DNA from: Lithodes maja
Lineage: Eukaryota > Arthropoda > Malacostraca > Decapoda > Lithodidae
Assembly: GCA_037953745.1 (NCBI GenBank)
Contig: JBAKBP010007138.1
Coordinates: 38,941-102,940, forward strand
DNA: 64,000 bases
Direction: 5' to 3'
Shown here in pieces: positions 55,042 through 64,000 of the stretch. Under the pieces are notes generated by a model that worked only from the letters and a program-made list of their open reading frames with translations, was not told the origin of the DNA and did not search any database. The position numbers were made by a program, and so were the translations under genes. The number at the start of each line of letters is the position of its first letter. Position 1 is the stretch's first letter.

Positions 55042-56936
55042 AAGACATGAGGTGAGAATTTTGCGTGACACTGGGGCATCGCACACTGTTGAGAAATTTC
55101 ACTGGTAAACCTGTCAATAAGGCGCGGGTGGTTGTGGTTCAGGGAGTTAATGCAACAAGGTCATACCCGCTTGTAAGAATGAAGGTGGAAGTTGATGGTG
55201 TGACTCGGGACCTGGAAGTAGGGATTGTGGAGAAGTTACCTGTTGGGGGCGTCGACCTCCTTCTCGGCAACGACTTTGCGGGACCTACTTCTGAGGCTCC
55301 ACCCTTGGTCGTTGCCGAGAAGCTGGCCGACGTGAGTGGGGAGGAGCAGGAGTGGGTTGAGAAGTGTCCGGTGCAGCCTATGGCGTGTGTTGTCACCGGA
55401 GATCCTGCATCCAGGGAGTTACATTCTGGTCAACAATCTTTAGATCAGCGGAGGAAGGGTACCGAGAAGGGGTTGAAAGTTGATGCGGTTGAGAGTTTAG
55501 TACCAGCGGACATTCTCGGGGACTCAGTATTAGGACCAAATATCGAGTCTGAAGAAGACCCAGTAACTGTTGTGGAAAAGGCAGAGGATGGGCTTAAAAA
55601 GATGATGAGACAGCAACGGTACGCAGAGAGAGAGCAACGGGAGGCCAAATTTAATGTAGGAGGGGGGCATGAGTTGTTTCGCAAACACTTGGATAGGCTT
55701 GCTCCTTCGGACATTCGTAAGTTGCAATTGGAAGACCTGGAGGTTCTTGAATGTGGTACCGGTGCTGTCGAGTTGAAGGACAGTGTTGCACAGTCGAGAG
55801 ATGTAGCAACGAGGTACCCTGACGCGTACCCTATGAGAAATGGGTCAGCGAAGACAGTGGTCCGAAGCTTGCTAGTGTATTTTTCCCGGTATGGTTACCC
55901 GCAGGTTTTGTTTGCTGTGTGGGAGGTACCTGGGGAAAGTTTGGGATTCAGCCCTAATGAGCTCGTCTTTGGACACCGTGTCAGAGGGCCTCTCCATATG
56001 GTTGAAGAAGTATGGGAGGGCGCAGAAAAACCTTGTTCTATGCTCAAGTGTGTCCTCAACAGTCGAGAACGGATGTTGCGCAGTCTGGAGTTGGCTGGCC
56101 GTAATTTGACTAGCTCTCAGGCCCTCATGAAGGACAGGTACGACCTCAAAGTTGAACTCAGGGAGTTTCACGTGGGTCAGGAGGTGTTGACTCTACTGCC
56201 CCTTGTAGGTCACCCCTTATCCGCGAAGTACACTGGTCCTTATAGGGTGGTGGAGGAGCTATCGGACCTGGTTTACTTGGTAGCCACTCCAGACAGACGG
56301 AAGCGCAATCAGTTATGTCATGTTAATCCCATGAAGGAGTATGGGAGGCACCCCTCTGAGCCTCTCACTGTGCCTGTGATGACGTTTAGCAGTCAAGGTG
56401 GAGAAGGAGAACGGGACAGTCAAGCTCAGGTGGAGGATAACTGGAAGGATAAGAAGTTCAATTGGGCGCCTGAGTGTGAGAAGGTGTTTAGAGAAGTAGA
56501 ACACCTGTTGTGCACTCACCCGATCCTCAGGGCCCCTGACTTTAGCCTACCTTTCCAACTAGCAACGGAGGCTAGTGGTGTGGGGGCTGGTGCCGTCCTT
56601 GTGGAGAAGGACGATGATGGGCTGGAGCATCCTGTTAGTTTCTGCTCGGAGAAGTACAATTCGGCCCAGGGGAGCTGCTCTGTTGTCGAGGAGGAGCTGC
56701 TGGCGGTTGTACTTGCTCTGAGGCATTTCGAAGTCTGTGTTCCAGCCTATGGTCCAGTCGTTGTAGTTTACCCAGATCATCACCCTCTCAAGTTCTTGGA
56801 CCAGTTTCACAATCGGAATATGAGGCTGACCAGGTGGTCACTACGGTTATTGGTATATAACCTGGACATACGCCATATTGCCGGTTGTGACAACTTGGTT
56901 GCAGATGGTCGTTCAAGGGTATATGATCCTGGGTAG
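55042..56936 (+). pseudogene. pol: Protease remnant and deleted pol of D
   Basis: The protease motif RDTGAS is present in the DNA (55057-55083) but in a different phase from both sides. The extra G before it and a loss of AA after it change the phase twice. From about 55083 the frame is open to the stop at 56936. It covers the rest of protease (GGVDLLLGNDFAG), a shortened integrase core, the integrase tail and RNase H ending SRVYDPG. It shares both large in-frame deletions of C (integrase N-terminal half; all of RT) and has a third, also in frame (GYPQ joined to VLFAV). That deletion removes the second integrase Asp and the Glu. The first RNase H Asp is Glu here too (ATEASG). Confidence 0.85.
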
Positions 56937-57392
56937 ATTGACACACGGGTAGCCTCCTGCTTTGGTTTGAATAGTATTTTGCGCTTGGTGCTTGTTGGCT
57001 CGCGGTTGTAGCCCAGCGTATTGGGTCGTAAGGCAGGAGTTGAGCGTTTGGTATAGAAGAAAAAACTAGGCTTGCCCCTTTAGTGCAGCCGAAATAAACA
57101 AATTAAAAACATAAAAATCAAATAAAAAACTTTCTTTGATAGTTGAATTTTTTCAGTATGTTATAGCAGTAATTCTGAGTTGCACTCCTCTCAGAATGCT
57201 GGGCTAGAGAAGCTCGCTCTTGAGGAGCATAACTACATATAATTTAACCTATTGTGTTGGGAGGGTTATAATTTTGAAAATATGTTTTGTTGAAGAACTG
57301 TGCCAGATATTTTACTGCCGCTGGGTGATGGAAAGTGGAGATATAGCATGGGTTCTAACCATCAGATTTTTGTGAGCCTTGGGGCCTCTGAG

Positions 57393-57409
57393 AAAAATCT
57401 TGGGGGGGG
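57393..57409 (+). promoter_or_regulatory. polypurine tract of D
   Basis: AAAAATCTTGGGGGGGG precedes the 3' LTR. Confidence 0.75.
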
Positions 57410-59196
57410 TGTGACGTTAACCACTCCGTTAGAACCGCATGGCTTGTCCTACAGTGACTCGCTAGGATCGCCAGGGCAGTGGATGGGGCTACAGTTTATG
57501 TATTGGAGTGTGCTTTATTTCATATGAAAGCTCGTGTCATGGGCAGTCCAGAAAGGCTCTTTGTTTTCGCCCATGTCAAGGCTTTATATATTTAATTGTA
57601 AAGTATATGTTTTGTCATTAACTAGTAATGATAGGATCTGGGAGAGAGAGAGAGAGTAGAACGGAGTGAGAGGAGGCGCGCAGTGTTTTTTGTCCCGCTC
57701 GATGACGTCACGGCTGGCTGCCTCGCGGGGGTTGGTGGAGAGGTCCTTACCATGCTGCGAGCTCTGTTAGTGGTTAGAACTTGTAACCGCTGGTTTCCCA
57801 CGCGGCTCGAGCTAGTGCGAGTATATATGCTGGTTCCTCGCCACTCTCTCCCTCAGATCTGGTTTCTAGAACACACCCATCTTTTTGTCCCTTGCTATCT
57901 ATCCCCGCTGCTCCGCACCTGAGAATCTTTTCCTCTGCCTATCTCTCTCATTTTCCATATCTTTCACCACCTTTCTATTAACAATATATCCCCTCTGGTT
58001 AACTCTGCAAAATCAGCTTCATGCTGGCCAGTTGTATTGTGTGTTAAGGTCTGATATAACCTGTGTATGTTAGTTGTTAAGATAAGTGGATCACGAAGCA
58101 TTGGTTGGCTTTCATATTGCCGCTTCCTATAATTATTAGTGTTCTGCTGGATTAGATAATGCTAGACTGGGAGTCTGATATAATAGGTATTGTTTCCTAT
58201 GAGTGCTGGCTTTAGTTAAAAGCGGCACGACATACCTGAGAACTGGAGTTGATTGAGTAAATTCTAGTCTGTGCCATTGAGAGTAGAGCATGCACGAATG
58301 AGGGCTTTTTGCCTATACCATTCTGCACTGTTCTAGTCTCGATTGTTTGTCTTTGAGGTACGCCAGGAGAACGCTTAATACTTCGGTATTAAGGTTTCTC
58401 AAGAGAGCTACCCTTCATTATAACGTAATATTTGACACACAGACTTGAGATTTGCACTAGGCTATGCAGCATGCCATGCGCACCAGTATCTCGTATCATT
58501 GACTCTAGCTAGACTTTATCAATCATAGTAGACATTAAGTATATTAACCTAATTACTCTTTTTATGCATACCCATTTATGATTACACAAGCATTTCGCAG
58601 CCTAGTTTGATGTATTGAGACACAAACGACTTAGGCTCTTTTTTATTGATAGGAATACTGCATTGTGGCGATTATTATTAGTGTTGTAGTGTTTAGGATA
58701 TTCTTGGCTCCGACGGCATTATATATTCTGCCTTTTTGTGTGCATAGCTTGCACGAGCATTGTTCCGCTGCCTGCCTTTTTGGGTTCCATTTCCGATACG
58801 AGCATCTTTATAACATCTAACATTTAAAGAAGATTCCTTGTTAGTGTTGAAGGACTTTAGTGCACTTTCTTTCATGCAGGAGTGCCTGACATTTATTGAT
58901 TAAAGTAACGTAAGCTGTAACTTCTCTTACCGCCTTACTTTGTATACCATAACCAAGCACCTTCGGTTATAGGTAGTAATAGGCTGTTTTCACATAACAT
59001 TAAGCCTAGAGTAGACGCACATTTATTGAGAGTTTGATAGCCTATTATTGCATATAGAACTCTGTAGAGTATTTGCGTTCTTTGTTCACTGGGAATATAC
59101 TTCAGAGGTTGGAGCTAGCGCTTTCCGTTGTAACATTTATGCCATTACTAGTCCAATGAATAAGAGCCCTGATATATTTGAACCCCAGTCGTAACA
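57410..59196 (+). repeat. 3' LTR of element D
   Basis: 1787 bp, TGTGACGTTAACC at the start and CAGTCGTAACA at the end. It differs from the 5' LTR at many positions, including short indels near 57740-57790 and 57890-57915. Confidence 0.9.
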
Positions 59197-59846
59197 ATGG
59201 CACTCAGCTTAAGAAAGTAAACAGAGAAACCGATCTGGGAGTAACAATATCGAGTAACCTAAAACCGAGTCAACAATGTTCAGAAGTTGTTAAGAAGGCA
59301 AACAAAATAATTGGCTTTATAGGCAGGTCATTTGAGCATAAATCCAAAGAAGTTATCCTGACCTTTTACAATTCCTTAGTCCGCCCTCTTCTGGAATACT
59401 GCGTTCAATCCTGGTGCCCTTATTACCAAAAAGATATAAACAAGCTAGAACGAGTTCAACGTAGAGTTACCAAAATGATACCTAGCCTAAAGAACAAACC
59501 ATACGAAGAGAGTCTTAGAGAATTAAATCTATTTCCTTTAACCCAGCGCAGATTAAGAGGTGACTTAATTCAAGTGTTCAAAATCATCAAAGGCATCGAC
59601 AATATGAACTGTAGTAAGTACTTCACTATCGACCAATCTAATTACACGCGGGGAAACGGTTGCAAAATTATTGGTAAATCTTTTAACTCGCACGAATCTA
59701 AGAATTTCTTCTTCAATCGAGTTGTCAACTTGTGGAATGGGCTTCCCCGAGACGTTATAGACTGCATCACCGTTGATTCATTTAAACTCCGCCTAGACAA
59801 ATATCTCTCATCAAACCCGCGACTGACTGCGTTTGTAAATGAATAA
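59197..59846 (+). pseudogene. LINE-3 ORF2 C-terminal fragment
   Basis: About 216 codons open to TAA. Motifs typical of the C-terminal part of CR1/jockey-type RTs: DLGVTISSNLKPSQQC, YNSLVRPLLEYCVQSWCPYY, LERVQRRVTKMIPSLK, EESLRELNLFPLTQRRLRGD and FFFNRVVNLWNGLPRDVID. LINE-2 has the same motifs in the same order (LVRPHMDYAVQFWCPYY, LERVQRRMTKMIHN) but clearly different residues, so LINE-3 is another family. The apparent start upstream at 59178 is LTR sequence. Confidence 0.85.
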
Positions 59847-60060
59847 CTTTATTTTATCCCTCCTCAGTTACTAACCCATCTGTCCTCTACTAACTTCCTA
59901 ATCCTGCCACGGACATTAGTTCCAGGGCAGTAATTCCCTTTCCAATGTTCCCTTACCCACTCTAAACCACTGTTTGGACACTTGATCCTCAGTGTTTTGG
60001 AGGACAAGCAACCTAGAAGGGTCACTAGATCTGTTGTTGCTTGATTTCCTTTGCACTTTG
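59197..60060 (+). mobile_element. LINE-3: 3' part of a non-LTR retrotransposon
   Basis: Plus-strand fragment that begins at the LTR end of D inside the RT thumb/C-terminal region. It runs through the ORF2 stop (59846) and about 210 bp of 3' untranslated sequence. Downstream lies a 41 bp tandem array. The endonuclease and RT palm are absent. Confidence 0.75.
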
Positions 60061-61062
60061 TACTCCGTTCCAAATAGAGACTATGGCATCCGAGTGTACT
60101 ATACTCCGTTCCATATAGAGACTATGGCATCCGAGTGTACTATACTCCGTTCCAAATAGAGACGATGGCATCCGAGTGTACTATACTCCGTTCCAAATAG
60201 AGACTATGGCATCCGAGTGTAGTATACTCCGTTCCAAATAGAGACTATGGCATCCGAGTGTACTATACTCCGTTCCAAATAGAGACTATGGTATCCGAGT
60301 GTACTATACTCCGTTCCAAATAGAGACTATGGCATCCGAGTGTACTATACTCCGTTCCAAATAGAGACTATGGCATCCGAGTGTACTATACTCCGTTCCA
60401 AATAGAGACTATGGCATCCGAGTGTACTATACTCCGTTCCAAATAGAGACTATGGCATCCGAGTGTACTATACTCCGTTCCAAATAGAGACTATGGCATC
60501 CGAGTGTACTATACTCCGTTCCAAATAGAGACTATGGCATCCGAGTGTAGTATACTCCGTTCCAAATAGAGACTATGGCATCCGAGTGTACTATACTCCG
60601 TTCCAAATAGAGACTATGGCATCCGAGTGTACTATACTCCGTTCCAAATAGAGACTATGGCATCCTAGTGTAGTATACTCCGTTCCAAATAGAGACTATG
60701 GCATCCGAGTGTAGTATACTCCGTTCCAAATAGAGACTATGGCATCCGAGTGTACTCAATTCCGTTCCAAATAGAGACTATGGCATCCGAGTGTACTATA
60801 CTCCGTTCCAAATAGAGACTATGGCATCCGAGTGTACTCAATTCCGTTCCAAATAGAGACTATGGCATCCGAGTTGTACTATACTCCGTTCCAAATAGAG
60901 ACTATGGCATCCGAGTGTACTATACTCCGTTCCAAATAGAGACTATGGCATCCGAGTGTACTATACTCCGTTCCAAATAGAGACTATGGCATCCGAGTGT
61001 ACTATACTCCGTTCCAAATAGAGACTATGGCATCGGAGTGTACTATACTCCGTTCCAAATAG
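60061..61062. repeat. 41 bp tandem array, about 24 units
   Basis: The unit begins TACTCCGTTCCAAATAGAGA and contains CTATGGCATCCGAGTGTACTA. Copies are nearly identical, with variants such as GTGTAGTA for GTGTACTA and two units with a CAATTCCG junction near 60756 and 60838. The array starts where the LINE-3 3' region ends. Confidence 0.9.
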
Positions 61063-61123
61063 GTAGGCCAGATACCGTGAACCCTAACCTCTATCACTCA
61101 AAAAGGGTTAGAGCGAATGGGCT

Positions 61124-61444
61124 GCATATTCCCACACCCATTCCCTGGCTGACCCTTCCCAAGTGGTAACAATATTAGCTGGATTACTCTAGTCGTTTGT
61201 GAGTTATGGAGGTTTATGTTCAAGTGTTTTGCATATTCCCACACCTATTCCCTGGCTGACCCTTCCCAAGTGGTAACAATATTAGCTGGATCACTCTAGT
61301 CGTTTGTGAGTTATGGAGGTTTATGTTCAAGTGTTTTGCATATTCCCACACCTATTCCCTGACTGACCCTTCCCAAGTGGTAAACATATTAGCTGGATCA
61401 CTCTAGTCGTTTGTGAGTTATAGAGGTTTATATTCAAGAGTTTT
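61124..61444. repeat. 107 bp tandem repeat, 3 units
   Basis: Unit starts (GCATATTCCCACACC) are at 61124, 61231 and 61338. The third unit is the most diverged. Confidence 0.9.
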
Positions 61445-61708
61445 GTCCTACTTACTTGAACCAGGGGATAGTTTCAAAAGCCAACATTGAAACTGATAAA
61501 CGAATATAAGCAAAGATAAACTCTATATACAATAGCGCAACACCTTCCCTTTGTGCCAGCTAAAGTTATAATATTATATTATTATGCATGACATGTTTTG
61601 CATACCCCGTTAACGATATTAGCGAGGCACCAAGACAATATGTGTCACTTTATGCCAGAAATTATTGTGTCAACATATTTCCAAAACATAAGACTATTTT
61701 AACTCTTT
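61445..61708. other. unannotated AT-rich spacer
   Basis: No repeat or credible gene. The 78-codon frame at 61588-61824 crosses into the next element and is not supported. Confidence 0.4.
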
Positions 61709-61712
61709 TTAA

Positions 61713-62036
61713 GGGGAGGTTTTTAGTTTGGTTTCTAGATATCCATCAAACTTCAGATTACACCCCCTTGAGCCCCATTCAAGATAAATTTGTAAATTTT
61801 TCGGTAGAAAAATGTCCCGGCTGAAAGGCGGTTCCTCTTAAATTACAGGCTCGCTACGCTCGCCAGGATAAAATCGACACCTAAATTGCACGAAAGGTCT
61901 TAAAATTGACAGAAATGGGTTGAAAGTTCTTAAAATCAAAATAATGGGGCGAACGTCTTAAAATTAGAAAAGCAATGGGGCTAAACATGAGGGAGAAAGG
62001 AGTCAAGAAAAAACTCCCTCAAGTGTAAATCTCCCC
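61713..62036 (+). mobile_element. TTAA-flanked MITE, copy a
   Basis: 324 bp between TTAA (61709-61712) and TTAA (62037-62040). The ends are GGGGAGGTTTTTAG and AAATCTCCCC, so the inverted terminal part is short (GGGGAG/CTCCCC). Internal marks are ATTTTTCGGTAGAAAAATG, CTCGCTACGCTCGCCAGGA and several CTTAAAAT blocks. The TTAA flanks suggest piggyBac-type mobilisation. Confidence 0.7.
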
Positions 62037-62040
62037 TTAA

Positions 62041-62287
62041 GGATATACTGTATCATCATCGACCTCTTCATACCCTTTTAAGAGGGTAGGTGTTATATAT
62101 TCAGCTTAGTGAGGATGTCTACCCATTAAAAGATGAGACTATCTCAATTATTCATCCTTTTAGCTACCATATACTGTATACGTCCTTCCTAAGCTTCATA
62201 AAATCGTCTAAATGTTGCTGAAAAAAAGTCACCGGTACTGAAAGGGTTATACCTATGTCATCGCCCCTTTTTTCATAATTAACCCCT
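62041..62287. other. spacer between inverted MITE copies
   Basis: 247 bp of AT-rich DNA forming the loop between the two inverted copies. No gene was seen. Confidence 0.4.
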
Positions 62288-62291
62288 TTAA

Positions 62292-62620
62292 GCGGAGATT
62301 TCCACTTGAGGGATTTTTTTCTTGACACCTTTCTCCCTCATGTTTAGCCCCATTGCTCTTGAGATTTTAAAACGTTCGCCCCCTTTAGTTTGTCAATTTT
62401 AAGAACTTTCACCCCATTTCTGTCAATTTTAAGATCTTTCGTGCCATGTAGGTGTCGATTTTTTCCTGGCGAGCGATAGCGAGCCTGTAATTTAAGAGGA
62501 ATCAGCCTTCGGCTGGGAAATTTTTCTACCGAAAAATGTACAAATTTATCTTGAAAGGGGGCCAAGGGAGTGTAATTTTTAGATTGATGGAAGTCTAGGG
62601 AACAAACTAAAAACCTCCCC
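62292..62620 (-). mobile_element. TTAA-flanked MITE, copy b (inverted)
   Basis: 329 bp, the reverse complement of copy a with scattered differences, between TTAA at 62288-62291 and 62621-62624. The 73-codon minus frame at 62344-62565 lies inside and has no counterpart in copy a. Confidence 0.7.
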
Positions 62621-62624
62621 TTAA

Positions 62625-62841
62625 CACCATCATGCCCTTTTTTCCTTGGATTTGGGCTATAACTAGATGGTTTTATGCAGTTTAATAAGGACCTATAGCC
62701 TATGTGACTAAGAGGGTTGATTGAGATCGTATTTACCCATTTGAGTCCTAGAGGTAAATTGAAAAATAAAAATAAAAATATATATATAAAATCTAAAAAC
62801 AGTTTGTATGTGATGACAATTACGACATCGTGTTAAAGGGG
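62625..62841. other. unannotated AT-rich spacer
   Basis: Contains an AAATAAAAATAAAAATATATA stretch near 62764. No gene was seen. Confidence 0.4.
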
Positions 62842-62845
62842 TTAA

Positions 62846-63160
62846 GGGGATATGGGCCGTTTTTCTGGACCCCCTTCTCTCTCATACTTAGCCCCATTGC
62901 TTTTGAGATTTTAAGATGTTTGCCTCATTAGTATGTCGATTTTAAGACCTTTCGCCCCATTTCTTTGTCAATATTTAGACCTATCGTGCTATTTAGGTGT
63001 CGATCTTTTTTCCTGGCGAAAGATAGTGAGCCTGTAATTTAAGAAGAATCGGCCTTTGGCCGGGACATTATTCTAACGAAAAATTTACAAATAAATCTAG
63101 AAGGGGGACCTAATGCATGTTTTTTTTTTTTAAGTTTGATGGAGGTCTAGCTAGGAAACT
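62846..63160 (-). mobile_element. TTAA-flanked MITE, diverged copy c
   Basis: Same orientation as copy b. It starts after TTAA (62842-62845) with GGGGATATGGG and keeps CTTAGCCCCATTGCTTTTGA, TTCCTGGCGAAAGATAGTGA and TCTAACGAAAAATTTACAAA. The right end is degraded and its boundary uncertain. Confidence 0.55.
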
Positions 63161-64000
63161 AGAAAAATAATGAATACATTAAAATATCGATCAAAAAGTG
63201 AGCCATAAGTAGAAGGATATCGCTAACGGAAACATTACTTCCCTTTCCTCTTCCTCTTCCCCTTCCTATGTACTATTGTGGACATAAGTCCTGCTACACC
63301 TGCCTGAGAGGGATCCGCGAATTGTGTTGGTAACATTGGTACCCCCCCCCGTCCCCCCACTCCATCCCCAGTATACCACCCTCTCTCAGCCAAGCCCTAC
63401 CTTCCCCTCTACCTCTTTCGTTCTTGTTCACGTCGATAAGCCGTTCTTTATTTCTCCCTCTCTCATCAAATCATTGTATTTTTATGTATGTTTTCCAAAT
63501 ATTCTTCCTAAAATTATATATCATATCGTTACATACTTCATATTTATTGGATATTTGCCATTGTATACAAACCTAACAATATAAAGTTTGATAATCCATC
63601 CGAATATGGAAGTGTATTAACAATATATGTTATTTAAGTCAAATACAACTGAGATTTTAATTTACTTTTGCATTATCATATTTCAATTCAGTTATAATTA
63701 TCTAAGCCCATATATCCCACTGTTTGGAGTAAGCATGTATTTCACTGTCAAAGTGTATATATTAATGAATGAAGTAATTGACACACATACAATGGGTTCC
63801 CATATTGAATTAATTGAATATTAAAATGTATAAATATATGGTTACGTGTGTATTCTCAATACTCATATTTCGTAACTAGTCAACTCAGACACACGGCCGC
63901 ACACATTAATGTAACATTACATTACACAAACTTTCATGTTATTTTCTTACTTGCGGATCGATATTTGGCGTCTTTCAACTGCCTCAGCGAACACGGCTCC
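63161..64000. other. AT-rich intergenic sequence
   Basis: No gene, RNA or clear repeat was seen. A C-rich stretch (about 63341-63360) and small frames at 63324-63584 and 63627-63824 show no protein-like features. Confidence 0.45.

Larger units (their letters stand above)
51402..59196 (+). mobile_element. LTR retrotransposon D (same family as C, further decayed)
   Basis: Two 1787 bp LTRs of the C family flank an internal part with the same pol deletions as C plus another. The left flank is the 114 bp array (GGGTA) and the right flank is a LINE RT gene (ATGG), so there is no target duplication. The two LTRs differ visibly more than those of C, which fits an older insertion or two LTRs of different origin. 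Confidence 0.85.

Noticed and set aside
59864..60073. 69-codon minus-strand frame
   Set aside because: It is antisense to the 3' untranslated part of LINE-3, with no supporting feature.

Overview
The window looks like repeat-rich intergenic DNA of an animal, most likely an arthropod; a decapod crustacean is my guess, without a database search. Nothing in it looks prokaryotic, and I found no convincing host gene, rRNA or functional tRNA. Almost all of it is transposable elements and tandem arrays, many nested in one another.

Layout. 1-2055: an open frame cut by the window edge, three identical ~450 bp copies of a short element with a tRNA-like (pol III A/B box) segment (two fused as a 904 bp perfect palindrome), and a small fold-back element. 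2257-6724: three tandem arrays, the largest a ~4 kb array of about 124 units of 32 bp. 7115-15261: LTR retrotransposon A. 15262-22267: the 3' part of LTR retrotransposon B, whose LTR carries a 3.8 kb Buster-like hAT DNA transposon with a clean 8 bp target duplication. 22268-23584: 5' part of a CR1-like LINE (LINE-1). 23585-51401: an array of 114 bp units broken by LINE-2 (25884-29832), the intact LTR element E (31930-41230, minus strand) and LTR element C (41577-50032). 51402-59196: LTR element D. 59197-60060: 3' part of a third LINE. 60061-61444: 41 bp and 107 bp tandem repeats. 61709-63160: three short elements flanked by TTAA. 63161-64000: AT-rich DNA with no gene seen.

The most informative part is the group of LTR retrotransposons A, B, C, D and E. 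They share TGTGACG...GTAACA LTR ends (LTRs ~1.8 kb), a primer binding site resembling the 3' end of a tRNA-Arg, a polypurine tract before the 3' LTR, and a SCAN-like Gag. Element E has one uninterrupted 1712-codon Gag-Pol with all catalytic residues visible, in the order Gag-protease-integrase-RT-RNase H. Integrase before RT is the Copia order, known among Ty3/Gypsy elements from the Gmr1-like group. A, C and D lost most of integrase and RT by deletions that keep the frame, while keeping Gag, protease (motif broken in D) and an RNase H tail. They look like non-autonomous partners of an E-like master. C and E sit in opposite orientation at the same position of the 114 bp unit, both with a 4 bp ATAC target duplication.
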